In this document: piece after piece, positions 49,478-58,907 of the stretch
Layout: each line of letters starts with the position of its first letter
How positions within the stretch are numbered: position 1 is the first letter of the stretch
Origin: Armatimonadota bacterium
Lineage (GTDB): Bacteria > Armatimonadota > Fimbriimonadia > Fimbriimonadales > Fimbriimonadaceae
Assembly: GCA_018268315.1 (NCBI GenBank)
Contig: JAFDWU010000006.1
Location: 124,001-188,000, forward strand
DNA length: 64,000 nt
Direction of reading: 5' to 3'
Translations under genes and position numbers: made by a program
The notes under the pieces: generated by a model
Told to the model about the DNA's origin: nothing
The model's database searches: none
Seen by the model: the letters and a program-made list of their open reading frames with translations, nothing else

Positions 49478-49758
49478 TCGTTGCGAAGCTCGTTGACATA
49501 AGCATCCACCTGCTCACGTGACTTGAATGCGCTGGGGCAATGCGGAGCGTTGGCGAAAATGTCGCTGATGTCCGGCACGTCCTTTTTAGCCTTGGAAGTG
49601 GATTTACTTCGAGAGACGAAGTGCTGGAGACCCGCGCGAATGATCCGGTCCAGCGCTTCATCGGCGCTGATGTGCTGTGCCTGGGCAAGCTGCCTAATCT
49701 GGGGTTCGTATTGGTCAGGGATATCGTAGCTCACGAAGGGTTTAACTCCTGTCTTCAT
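49471..49758 (-). CDS. vapB: VapB-type antitoxin partner of VapC
   Basis: A 95-residue protein upstream of and overlapping vapC by seven bases. It has an N-terminal helical region (YEPQIRQLAQAQ, SADEALDRIIRAGLQHFV) resembling ribbon-helix-helix/CopG-like or DUF2191 antitoxins and a disordered C-terminal part that would wrap the toxin. The ATG at 49758 is chosen; an upstream frame to 49794 adds 12 residues without need. It presumably autoregulates the operon. Assignment relies mainly on position. Confidence 0.75.
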   Translation of the reverse strand: MKTGVKPFVSYDIPDQYEPQIRQLAQAQHISADEALDRIIRAGLQHFVSRSKSTSKAKKDVPDISDIFANAPHCPSAFKSREQVDAYVNELRNEW

Positions 49759-49838
49759 TGTACGTGCAAATTGCCCAAAAGTTGAGGGGCGCACATTGGA
49801 GGAGCGGGTTAAAGATGGCGACGGGAATTGCTTGCCGG

Positions 49839-50912
49839 TTAACCGATAACCGCTCGGACCTCCTCTTTGCCTTTCTTGTTCACCCGCCAGATGTAGGCGT
49901 CCAGCACGTAGTGCGTGACCTGCGGCATCGTCAGCAGCGGCACCAGAATCACCAGCATCGTCGCCGAAGCCGACGCATAGAACGGCCCGAAAATCTCAGC
50001 GTGCTCTTGCCACACAAACCAGTCCCAAATTGCCTCCTCGAAATACGCCAGTCCCATCAGAGCCAGGATGTACAAGGGCACATATTTAAGTTGAAAGAAC
50101 CTGAGGAACCGGTTGCTGGCGTGGGCGCGGTTTGCTCGCTTGCGATACTGGTAGATCCAAATCAGCGCCATGTACGGCACGCCGTGCGAGACGATGTTGA
50201 TGATGGTGAACGTTAGGTCGCCGTTGAACAGGATGATGCCGGTGCCCCACGCGGCGGCGGTCGCCACCAGCAGCAGCACCTTGCCGGCGTTGAAAACGCC
50301 GGTTTCGCGCCACTTGAGTCCCTCTTTCAGCAGAAAGCCGCCGATCGAGGCCACGTAAACGATGCGGCAAATCATCTCCGGCCAGGTGACGGGGATGTGG
50401 ACCACGTCAAAATCGCTGAACCACTGGAAGTTACGCGGGTAGGTGTGCCAATACACCAGCGGATACACCGTCGCCATGTAGATCGCAAGCTGATCTAGCC
50501 GGTAGCCGAAGCCACCGACCGGCTCGCCTCGGCGATACAGCATCAGAAAGCCGTATTGCTGGCGCACGAAGTGGTAAATGGCAAAGTAGGCGACGCCGGA
50601 CCAGAAAAACTTCGGCCCCGCAAAGGCATAAAGCGCGATGCCTCCCAGCCAGCAGGCGGCGGGGACAACTAGGTAGAGGGTGCGCCGCCGCTGAAACTCC
50701 TCTTTATCCAGATAGGTTCGAAACAGCGAGCTGTACACGTGGGCGACATCCACGCCCAGCACCAGCAGCACCCACAGCCAAGGCGGGGTATCGCTGATTT
50801 GGCTTAGCTTATTTCCCCAGATCAGCACGAGCAGCGTCACCGCGACCGGCGGGCCGATGATGGCGGTGAGGTCGAACTTAGGCGAATAGATCCACGGAGT
50901 GGAGACGCACAT
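49839..50912 (-). CDS. Polytopic membrane protein with conserved histidines
   Basis: A 357-residue protein with eight to nine likely membrane helices. Histidines occur at regular sites: DVAHVYSSLFRTYLD, AIYHFVRQQYGFL, NIVSHGVPYMALIW and VTHYVLDAYIWRV. This pattern recalls Brp/Blh-type carotenoid dioxygenases or membrane desaturases, where histidines bind iron, but I cannot assign a family. The start abuts the stop of the GyrI-like gene (no gap), indicating a shared transcript. Function unknown. Confidence 0.7.
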   Translation of the reverse strand: MCVSTPWIYSPKFDLTAIIGPPVAVTLLVLIWGNKLSQISDTPPWLWVLLVLGVDVAHVYSSLFRTYLDKEEFQRRRTLYLVVPAACWLGGIALYAFAGPKFFWSGVAYFAIYHFVRQQYGFLMLYRRGEPVGGFGYRLDQLAIYMATVYPLVYWHTYPRNFQWFSDFDVVHIPVTWPEMICRIVYVASIGGFLLKEGLKWRETGVFNAGKVLLLVATAAAWGTGIILFNGDLTFTIINIVSHGVPYMALIWIYQYRKRANRAHASNRFLRFFQLKYVPLYILALMGLAYFEEAIWDWFVWQEHAEIFGPFYASASATMLVILVPLLTMPQVTHYVLDAYIWRVNKKGKEEVRAVIG

Positions 50913-51377
50913 TTATAGAACCGGCATGTAGAGTTCGGTGATGAGCTGATCGGGCGCGGTGTCGCTAGGGTCGTTCACGTACACCTCGAACGCCGGGTTC
51001 TCGCTAATCTTCCTGCCCATCGGCCCTTCAATTTGCTTGGTGAGCTCGGTCCAGGCCGCCGCGAGGTTTTCATACGGCCCCACGCATTTTGTGGTGGCGT
51101 ACGCTCCGCCTGCAACTTGGCCAAGCTCTACTGGCTCGCTGCCGGCGGGCATTTGGAAGCCAGCGGGAACCTCAACGCACGCCGCGGAGCGAAGCTGGGC
51201 GGCGGGAGTGTAGTCGGTGTTATCCCAGTAAAGGCCAAGCGTGCGGATGGCGGGCACATTGTTCTGTCCGATCCAGCCCCAAAGCTGGTCGAATTTCGGC
51301 CCGATCTGGTCGTACGGCCCCTTATGGCGGATCATCGCAATCGGGAAGGGAGCAAGCTGAATTACCTGGGCGTCCAT
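50913..51377 (-). CDS. GyrI-like/AraC effector-binding domain protein
   Basis: A 154-residue stand-alone GyrI-like (SOUL/AraC effector-binding) domain. Characteristic stretches are PIAMIRHKGPYDQIGPKFDQL, CVEVPAGFQ, VAGGAYATTKCVGPYENL and DQLITELYMPVL. It binds small molecules or proteins in the cytoplasm. The ATG at 51377 is preceded at six bases by TACAGT (51384-51389, minus strand) with no ribosome binding site; a longer frame to 51485 runs through that promoter. The membrane protein follows without a gap. Confidence 0.85.
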   Translation of the reverse strand: MDAQVIQLAPFPIAMIRHKGPYDQIGPKFDQLWGWIGQNNVPAIRTLGLYWDNTDYTPAAQLRSAACVEVPAGFQMPAGSEPVELGQVAGGAYATTKCVGPYENLAAAWTELTKQIEGPMGRKISENPAFEVYVNDPSDTAPDQLITELYMPVL

Positions 51378-51448
51378 AGTCTTACTGTATCTTACTAGGC
51401 TGGGGCGTTGGAGGTTGCCGTTTATCTGCTTGGGCGTAAACTGCGCGC

Positions 51449-51811
51449 GTGAAAGAAGTCGATGAGTACATCGCCGCCGCTCCATCGCCTGCCGCGCGGG
51501 AGACTCTAGCGAAGCTGAGGAAGCTGATAAGTGAGACTGCGCCGGAAGCGCAAGAGACGATGAGCTATCGCATTCCTACCTTCAAGTTCCACGGCTTCCT
51601 CGTCAGCATTGCGGCGTTCAAGAATCATTGCTCGCTCTTTCCCGGCCACACTGTTGCCGACTTCACTGATCGGCTGAAGGGATATAAGCTTTCGAAGGGC
51701 ACAATCCAGTTCCCGCACGACAAGCCCCCGCCGGACGAGTTAGTGAAGGACATCGTCCGCGCGAGGATGGCGGAGAACTTGAAGGCGAAAAGCACCTCCC
51801 CTCGCAGCTAG
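51449..51811 (+). CDS. DUF1801 (YdhG/YjhA-like) protein
   Basis: A 120-residue protein with the YdhG fold: VDEYIAAAPSPAARETLAKL at the N-terminus, ETMSYRIPTFKFHG, HCSLFPGHTVADF and KGTIQFPHDKPPPDELVKDI. Function unknown; iron-associated in some species. The GTG at 51449 is used. It is divergent from the GyrI-like gene and followed by dnaK. Confidence 0.85.
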   Translation: MKEVDEYIAAAPSPAARETLAKLRKLISETAPEAQETMSYRIPTFKFHGFLVSIAAFKNHCSLFPGHTVADFTDRLKGYKLSKGTIQFPHDKPPPDELVKDIVRARMAENLKAKSTSPRS

Positions 51812-51847
51812 ATCATGCCCTGAAGACCCAAATTGTGGGAACCGATT

Positions 51848-53831
<1,984 letters not shown>

Positions 53832-53859
53832 ATGGGAGACTTTGTGATAACCGTTAGGG

Positions 53860-53892
53860 CCAGGAGGGGCAATTCCCCTTCTGGCGCCGATT
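53860..53892 (+). terminator. Terminator hairpin after dnaK
   Basis: A 10-base stem (53860-53869 with 53875-53884, one G.T pair), loop CAATT, then a weak T-rich stretch (ATTATTTCC). It lies 29 bases after the dnaK stop, making the 75-codon frame across it (53832-54059) unlikely to be real. Confidence 0.65.
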
Positions 53893-54071
53893 ATTTCCTG
53901 AGTAGCTTTGGCGACCAGGGCTTGATGTTAGGAAGCAGACCATTTTCGGGTTTCTTTCCTTACCGAAAGGCGTTCAGATTTGTCGTGAACGGAAGCATCT
54001 TTAAGTGCTTCCTCGCGAGTCAACATTCTTTTGAGCCAGTGGAGTTCAAGTTTAAGTAGGTTCTGCCAGTC

Positions 54072-54698
54072 TTATTGCTTCTGCTTGAGCAACTGTATGA
54101 GGTCGTGAAACACTGCGTGGTCGGGGTCGAGACCAGCAGTCCCCATTGTGAGTAGTTCACCGAGCGGGCAGTTAGAACGCCCCCGGCATTTTGCGGCAAT
54201 TGCTGCATGAACCCGCATCTTATCTTGCTGACTCAAGCTTGTCCATTCATCAACTCCGGTTGCTGATGCATAGACTTCCAAGGGCTGCTTAACGTCGGGC
54301 CATTTCTCGTACAACGCCTCGATGCACAGGGTCTCGAGCGATCCGGGGCGGTTACGTGGAACTGAAGCAAGACTTTGGGTGGGCAGTGTCAGCCCTCTCG
54401 TCTTCTTCCCGGCTTCAACAGACTGGGATCTCGCAGTTCTTAAGGCCTTTTCGGGATCGTCATCGCTATCAACGATGATGAGTATTGAGCTTTTCCTTCG
54501 ATACTTCGGATCGGCGGAAGCGCTAACCAACCATCCGCCTAGGGCAGTAATCCCCTTGGTTACCTTTCCCTTTCCGTTGGTGTATTCCATCTCGTGAACA
54601 TCAAAGACTTCGTCAAGTTTATGAGCTTCCAGAAATCGTTCGAAGAAATGCCTGTCGGTCTTGCCCTCACAGAGCAAAATATTCGGTTGAGCACCCAT
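54072..54698 (-). CDS. TOPRIM (DUF3226-like) protein paired with the ATPase
   Basis: A 208-residue TOPRIM-fold protein, probably a nuclease subunit. The Glu is in ILLCEGKTDRHFF (Glu 11) and the DxD-type acidic cluster in LIIVDSDDDPEK (Asp 77, 79-81), the DUF3226 arrangement. The ATG at 54698 begins seven bases after the ATPase stop; an upstream TTG (54725) would overlap it. The gene order ATPase then TOPRIM resembles the split OLD/PARIS layout (AriA-AriB), but there the TOPRIM is DUF4435. Base composition is lower in GC. Function as an anti-phage effector is inference. Confidence 0.78.
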   Translation of the reverse strand: MGAQPNILLCEGKTDRHFFERFLEAHKLDEVFDVHEMEYTNGKGKVTKGITALGGWLVSASADPKYRRKSSILIIVDSDDDPEKALRTARSQSVEAGKKTRGLTLPTQSLASVPRNRPGSLETLCIEALYEKWPDVKQPLEVYASATGVDEWTSLSQQDKMRVHAAIAAKCRGRSNCPLGELLTMGTAGLDPDHAVFHDLIQLLKQKQ

Positions 54699-54705
54699 TT
54701 GCTTC

Positions 54706-55755
54706 TTACTCGCCACGAACTTCAAAACCGTTCCTCAGGGCTCCACAAAGCTGCTCTCCCTCAATCTGCGTGGCTGTGACAGCGGAGCCGTCATAGGCTA
54801 GCTGAATGAGTGAAAAGTCTGACGGTTTGCTTCCAGCGACTTGAAGTACGCCTGCGAGACATTCTCGACTGTGAGTTGTGACGAAAAGCTGGGAGTTTCT
54901 AGCAGACGCTTCTTCATAAAGCATTTTCCAAAGTGCCCCGTATCTGCCGAAATACGTGCCGTTTTCCAGCTCATCAATGAGAAAGACGATGTTTGGAAGA
55001 TATCCGAGGCTGATTGAGTACCGTAACCAGTGCACAAAGCCACTTGAGATGTTGTAGATGGGCAGTGCTTTCGGTTCATTACATACCCTTGCCAAGATGA
55101 TTGGGTTCCCCAATGTGTCCTGGCCGTGATAGAGGTCTTCGATGAATGGGAATTCTCGGTGGACTCTTTGAAGGATGGTCTTAAGCTGTCCCGCTTGTTG
55201 CAACTCTGAGAACAAACCTGTTAGTTCGTACGATGGTTCACTAGTATTGATGAATATGGGAGTCAACGGCGGGGGGAATTGAATTGGCAAGGGTGACATT
55301 GGATCCAACCTTACGACGTTGTTGACCACAGAAGCCGAAAAGGACGCAGCATCGTTGCTTGGGAACTCGTAGGTGACGTCAAAGGGTAAGTCACGATTTG
55401 GCTGCACATTGAAGCAAGAAAGTCGGCTAAATCCATCCTTCGGTGCAATCCTTATTGATCTTCCCTCGCCCCTATCTGCATCGCATCCAACTTCAATAGG
55501 GAGTTGGGGGTTGCGAATCATCTCGAACGTTGCCAACTCTATTGCAACGCGGTTCGGATCAGGGAACTGACGCGTTCTTGCCTGTTTGAGGGAGATTGGC
55601 AAATCGGGTCGGCCCCCACCCAGAAGCGCAATAGCTTCAAGAAGCGTGGTTTTACCGCTAGCGCTGTCGCCAACAACAATGTTCACGCGCTTGAGATTGC
55701 TCAATTCAATCTCGCGAAAAGCACGCAGGTTCTTAATTCTGAGATTAGTTATCAC
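54706..55755 (-). CDS. ABC/OLD-type AAA ATPase (AAA_15/21)
   Basis: A 349-residue ATPase of the OLD/AAA_15 type, cytoplasmic. Walker A GDSASGKT is at 29-36, an ABC-signature-like NISSGF at 235-240, Walker B IVFLIDE at 256-262 and an H-loop TTHS at 293-296. The N-terminal MITNLRIKNLRAFREI is the usual opening. There is no fused TOPRIM domain; that function is in the next gene. The start is GTG at 55755, overlapped by 11 bases by the end of a 26-codon frame. With the TOPRIM protein it forms a two-gene module akin to PARIS or split OLD systems. Role in immunity is inferred. Confidence 0.82.
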   Translation of the reverse strand: MITNLRIKNLRAFREIELSNLKRVNIVVGDSASGKTTLLEAIALLGGGRPDLPISLKQARTRQFPDPNRVAIELATFEMIRNPQLPIEVGCDADRGEGRSIRIAPKDGFSRLSCFNVQPNRDLPFDVTYEFPSNDAASFSASVVNNVVRLDPMSPLPIQFPPPLTPIFINTSEPSYELTGLFSELQQAGQLKTILQRVHREFPFIEDLYHGQDTLGNPIILARVCNEPKALPIYNISSGFVHWLRYSISLGYLPNIVFLIDELENGTYFGRYGALWKMLYEEASARNSQLFVTTHSRECLAGVLQVAGSKPSDFSLIQLAYDGSAVTATQIEGEQLCGALRNGFEVRGE

Positions 55756-55825
55756 GTTGCGCTATCGGTGTCGTAAAAGGCCATTGTACATCCACAGATT
55801 TCTTGCAGTGTGAAAAGAAAGTCAC
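55745..55825 (-). CDS. 26-codon ORF linking the antitoxin to the ATPase
   Basis: A GTG overlaps the antitoxin stop (GTGA) and the frame runs 26 codons (VTFFSHCKKSVDVQWPF...) to a TAA inside the ATPase start. The coupled position on both sides suggests either a leader peptide or what remains of a toxin gene replaced by the ATPase module. No similarity can be judged at this length. Confidence 0.35.
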   Translation of the reverse strand: MTFFSHCKKSVDVQWPFTTPIAQRDN

Positions 55826-56112
55826 CCGTCAAGTCGGGTCAGCTCTTTCTTTATATCCGCGCATGCCTCTTCAACGCCTTGGACCTCGCCCGCCTGAACA
55901 GCGCGCTCGCTTTCCCGCATCGCGGCAATGAAGCGCACCCGATCAAGCTCATCCACCATCTTCTGGAACGTCTCCGCGTCCTGCACCACAACCTGAGCAT
56001 CCCCGTTCACCGTCAATGCCATCGGGCTCTTCGTCTCGCGGATGATCTGAATATAGGTCTTCGCATTTCGCGTGAAATCGGTGACCGAATGGATGTTGGT
56101 AGCCTTGATCAT
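55822..56112 (-). CDS. Phd/YefM-type antitoxin without a recognisable toxin
   Basis: A 96-residue Phd/YefM family antitoxin. From the ATG at 56112 it reads MIKATNIHSVTDFTRNAKTY with the fold continuing in SPMALTVNGDAQVVVQDAETF and a long C-terminal helix. The upstream ATG (56136) would add eight residues. No RelE/YoeB or Doc toxin follows; instead a 26-codon frame and the ATPase-TOPRIM genes. It could be an orphan antitoxin or a repressor of the module. Confidence 0.82.
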   Translation of the reverse strand: MIKATNIHSVTDFTRNAKTYIQIIRETKSPMALTVNGDAQVVVQDAETFQKMVDELDRVRFIAAMRESERAVQAGEVQGVEEACADIKKELTRLDG

Positions 56113-56229
56113 GAGATTATCAGAATAATTATACATCTTATTCCATGCTTAACCAAAGACTGGAGTGTCACCACAGAAGAATGTGACGCGCTTCATGTTC
56201 GCCTATTGACGAAGTAAACTTGTACTCGC

Positions 56230-56670
56230 GTGGGCAAACGACCAAGCGTTTCGGATGCAAGAGAGGAGGAGCCTCTACTGAGGGCTTTCATCGGCCCTAA
56301 AGCTTCGCGTCGGTATTACTTTGCCGCGATGGTAATCGTGGCGCTTGTAGCGACCAGCTTCATCTTTGCGGGACTAGCAACGCTGTCGCCGAGCGGCATC
56401 TTTTGTGGATTGGTGATTGCGCTTGCGGGTGTCTTCTTTCACTACATCTCGCTTCCGCAGATCGATGGTTACGACCATCGAGTTTATGCAGATAGGATCG
56501 AAATGATGAACTCTGAAAAGGTGACCGTGATACCGTTCTCTCAAGTAAGCCGAATAATCAATTCCGAAGGAGGCCCCGATCTTGTTCTCGTGGACGGCAG
56601 AAGGATTCCATTTCCGTACTTTCCATACCACGACCTGACAGCGGTGATGAAGGGTATTCCGCATTCCTGA
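56230..56670 (+). CDS. Two-helix membrane protein with a PH-like C-terminus
   Basis: A 146-residue protein with a charged N-terminus, two membrane helices (about 30-52 and 57-75) and a beta-rich C-terminal part (HRVYADRIEMMNSEKVTVIP, GGPDLVLVDGRRIPF) reminiscent of bacterial PH-like domains. No known family. Start GTG at 56230. Its 3' end is 14 bases from the antisense SRP RNA. Confidence 0.6.
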   Translation: MGKRPSVSDAREEEPLLRAFIGPKASRRYYFAAMVIVALVATSFIFAGLATLSPSGIFCGLVIALAGVFFHYISLPQIDGYDHRVYADRIEMMNSEKVTVIPFSQVSRIINSEGGPDLVLVDGRRIPFPYFPYHDLTAVMKGIPHS

Positions 56671-56683
56671 GCTGCAGCCCGTT

Positions 56684-56768
56684 GTCCCCCGAACATGGGC
56701 AACCGATAATTAGCTTTGGCTGCTTCCTTTCCGGAGTAGGAACCGTCAGTGTCATGGGTTCGGCTGAC
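56684..56768 (-). ncRNA. ffs: Signal recognition particle RNA (4.5S-type), approximate ends
   Basis: On the minus strand the core reads CCGGAAAGGAAGCAGCC, matching the nearly universal SRP domain IV (GGAAGGAAGCAGCC) with one extra A that makes the GGAA loop a pentaloop. Arms pair around it: CCGAAC with GTTCGG, and GTC with GAC across a small internal loop. It would fold as a hairpin of at least 85 bases. Ends are estimated from the pairing. SRP RNA binds Ffh in co-translational targeting. No T-rich terminator is visible. Confidence 0.68.
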
Positions 56769-56873
56769 TCCCTCCGCGAATCAGCGAGCCGATGAGGTAA
56801 TAATAAGAAGCCGCTGCACTTCAACGATGCAGGCGAAGCGGTGTATCCCGAACCTTAAAACCGGAGACCGATT

Positions 56874-57890
56874 TTGACGAACAAAGCTCCCACCAAGCTT
56901 GATTTTCCTGCATCACTCATAAAACACGATTACGAAGAGATGCTCTTTATGCGCATCTTTGAGGAAAAGTGCCAGTTTGCCTTCCGAAACGGAAAGGCGG
57001 GCGGATATCTGCACCTGTACGTCGGCATGGAGCCGCTCGCTACCGGCTGGCTGAATAGCATCCGCAAGGGCTACGACTACGTGATCACCGCTTACCGCGA
57101 TCACGGGCATGCGCTTGTGCTGGGCTCTGATCCCCTGGCCGTTATGTGCGAAATTCTGGGCCGCAAGGGCGGACTTTCCAACGGCAAGGGCGGATCGATG
57201 CACCTATACGACGCCGAGCATCAGCTTTACGGCGGATGGGGAATCGTCGGCGCGCACACCGCGCTTGGTCTTGGCCTTGCCTTTGCCGCAAAGTATCGCG
57301 GCGAGGACCGCGTAACCCTTTGCTACCTAGGCGATGGCGCGGCGAACGCAGGCATCTTCTACGAAAGCTTGAACATGGCGGGACTGTGGGACCTGCCCAT
57401 CATCTACATCATCGAGAACAACTACTTCGCGATGGGCACTCGGCTTGAATATCACGCGGCTGACACCAACCTAAGCAAGCGCGGCTATCCGTTCGGCATC
57501 GAAAGCGAGCAGCTTGACTCGATGGATGTGATGGAAGTCCGAAAGGATGCGGCGAGGATCATCGAGATGGTCCGTAAGGAGCAGAAGCCGTATTTGGTGG
57601 AGGCGCTGACCTACCGCTTCGTGGGCCACGGCGCGGCCGATAACAGCCAGGAGCTGTACCGAACCAAGGAAGAGGTCGCAAAGGCGCGCAAGCGAGACCC
57701 CATCCACCTGCTGCACGACGTAATTCTGGAGCACAACATCCTGACCCAGGGCGAGCTGGAGGCTCTTGAAGAGAAGTTCCGCGCCGAGGTTGATGAGATT
57801 TACGCGAAGGCGGAAGCCAGTCCGCATCCCGATCCCGAGGACGTTTACACCAACGTTTACACGGACATCAGCCCGGAGGTGGGCCACTAA
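56874..57890 (+). CDS. pdhA: Pyruvate/branched-chain 2-oxoacid dehydrogenase E1 component alpha
   Basis: The thiamine-diphosphate E1 alpha subunit, 338 residues, length typical of PdhA. Seen: RNGKAGGYLHLYVGMEP, GKGGSMHLY, the TPP Mg motif GDGAANAGIFYESLNMA (GDG...N) with YIIENNYFAMGT, and the C-terminal TYRFVGHGAADN phosphorylation-loop-like region. TTG at 56874 is the start (GGAG about eight bases upstream). It is coupled to pdhB by TAATG. E2 and E3 genes are not in the window. Pyruvate as substrate is the likely reading, 2-oxoisovalerate the alternative. Confidence 0.92.
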   Translation: MTNKAPTKLDFPASLIKHDYEEMLFMRIFEEKCQFAFRNGKAGGYLHLYVGMEPLATGWLNSIRKGYDYVITAYRDHGHALVLGSDPLAVMCEILGRKGGLSNGKGGSMHLYDAEHQLYGGWGIVGAHTALGLGLAFAAKYRGEDRVTLCYLGDGAANAGIFYESLNMAGLWDLPIIYIIENNYFAMGTRLEYHAADTNLSKRGYPFGIESEQLDSMDVMEVRKDAARIIEMVRKEQKPYLVEALTYRFVGHGAADNSQELYRTKEEVAKARKRDPIHLLHDVILEHNILTQGELEALEEKFRAEVDEIYAKAEASPHPDPEDVYTNVYTDISPEVGH

Positions 57891-58864
57891 TGAGCGTGAT
57901 GATTTACCGCGATGCGATCCGCCAGGCGCTGATCGAAGAATTAGATCGCGACGATAACGTGTTCCTCATCGGCGAGGACATCGGCCGCTATCAGGGCACC
58001 TTCCGCGTCACCCAAGGTTTGTACGAGAAGTACGGCTCACGCCGAGTGGTCGACACACCAATTACCGAGCCCGCAATCGTTGGCTTGGCCAACGGCGCCG
58101 CGATGGCGGGCCTACGGCCCGTGGTTGAGATGATGACGATGTCTTTCTCGATCCTAGCGCTGGACCAGATCATCAACCACTCGGCGAAGATCCACTACAT
58201 GTCCGATGGGCAGCTCAAGGTTCCGCTGGTAATCCGCGGCCCGGGCGGCGCTGCGAATCAGCTCAGCGCCCAGCACAGCCATTCGATCGAGGGTTGGTAT
58301 GCCCACGTGCCTGGTTTGAAGGTGGTGGCGCCATCGACTCCGGACTGCGCAAAGGGCCTTCTGAAAGCCGCAATTCGCGACGACAACCCGGTTATCTTCA
58401 CCGAGAACCCGGGCTTGTACGGCCTGAAATCGGAGGTCAACGACGATCCGAATTACGTGATCCCGTTCGGCAAGGCGCGGGTCGCCCGAGAAGGGAAGGA
58501 TATTTCGCTCATCGCCTACAGCCGCATGCTCCATGTATGCGAAGCGGTGGCCGAGAAGCTGGAAGCCGATGGGATTTCTGCCGAAGTCATCGACGTTCGA
58601 TGCCTGAAGCCGCTCGACACCGAGACGATCTTTGCTTCCGTTCGCAAGACTCATCGCGCAGCGGTGGTTTACGAAGATTGGAAGTTCGGCGGGTTCGGCG
58701 GCGAGATCGCTTCGCAGATCAGCGAAGAGTGCTTCGACGACCTTGATGCGCCGGTGCTGAGAGTTGGCGGATTGAACGTTCCGATGCCGTACTCAAGGGT
58801 TCTGGAGCTTGAGTGCATCCCGGAAGTGCAGGATGTGCTCGCAACGCTGAAGAAGATTCTTTAG
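57890..58864 (+). CDS. pdhB: Pyruvate/branched-chain 2-oxoacid dehydrogenase E1 component beta
   Basis: The E1 beta subunit, 324 residues, partner of pdhA in the oxidative decarboxylation of pyruvate. The protein has NVFLIGEDIGRYQGTFRVT, TPITEPAIVGLANGAAMAG (including the TPP-activating Glu), HSHSIEGWYAHVPGLKVVAPS (active-site His) and DVRCLKPLDTETIFASV. It starts on the last base of the pdhA stop (TAATG). mqnD follows after 43 bases. Confidence 0.95.
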   Translation: MSVMIYRDAIRQALIEELDRDDNVFLIGEDIGRYQGTFRVTQGLYEKYGSRRVVDTPITEPAIVGLANGAAMAGLRPVVEMMTMSFSILALDQIINHSAKIHYMSDGQLKVPLVIRGPGGAANQLSAQHSHSIEGWYAHVPGLKVVAPSTPDCAKGLLKAAIRDDNPVIFTENPGLYGLKSEVNDDPNYVIPFGKARVAREGKDISLIAYSRMLHVCEAVAEKLEADGISAEVIDVRCLKPLDTETIFASVRKTHRAAVVYEDWKFGGFGGEIASQISEECFDDLDAPVLRVGGLNVPMPYSRVLELECIPEVQDVLATLKKIL

Positions 58865-58890
58865 TTCGCTCCAGCAACAGGCTATTCGAT

Positions 58891-58907
58891 ACGGGTATCA
58901 CACCCGT
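58891..58907 (+). promoter_or_regulatory. Perfect inverted repeat touching the mqnD start codon
   Basis: ACGGGT and ACCCGT with a five-base loop, the second arm ending directly at the ATG of mqnD. It could be an operator or a translation-blocking hairpin; it contains GGTATC, similar to the local -10 boxes. No ribosome binding site is present. Confidence 0.35.

Noticed and set aside
53832-54059. 75-codon frame starting directly after the dnaK stop
   Set aside because: A strong hairpin (53860-53884) with a T-rich tail lies inside it, which fits the dnaK terminator, and the product has no recognisable features.
56558-56824. 88-codon minus-strand frame over the SRP RNA
   Set aside because: Covers an RNA with a conserved SRP core, overlaps a plus-strand gene and has no protein motif.
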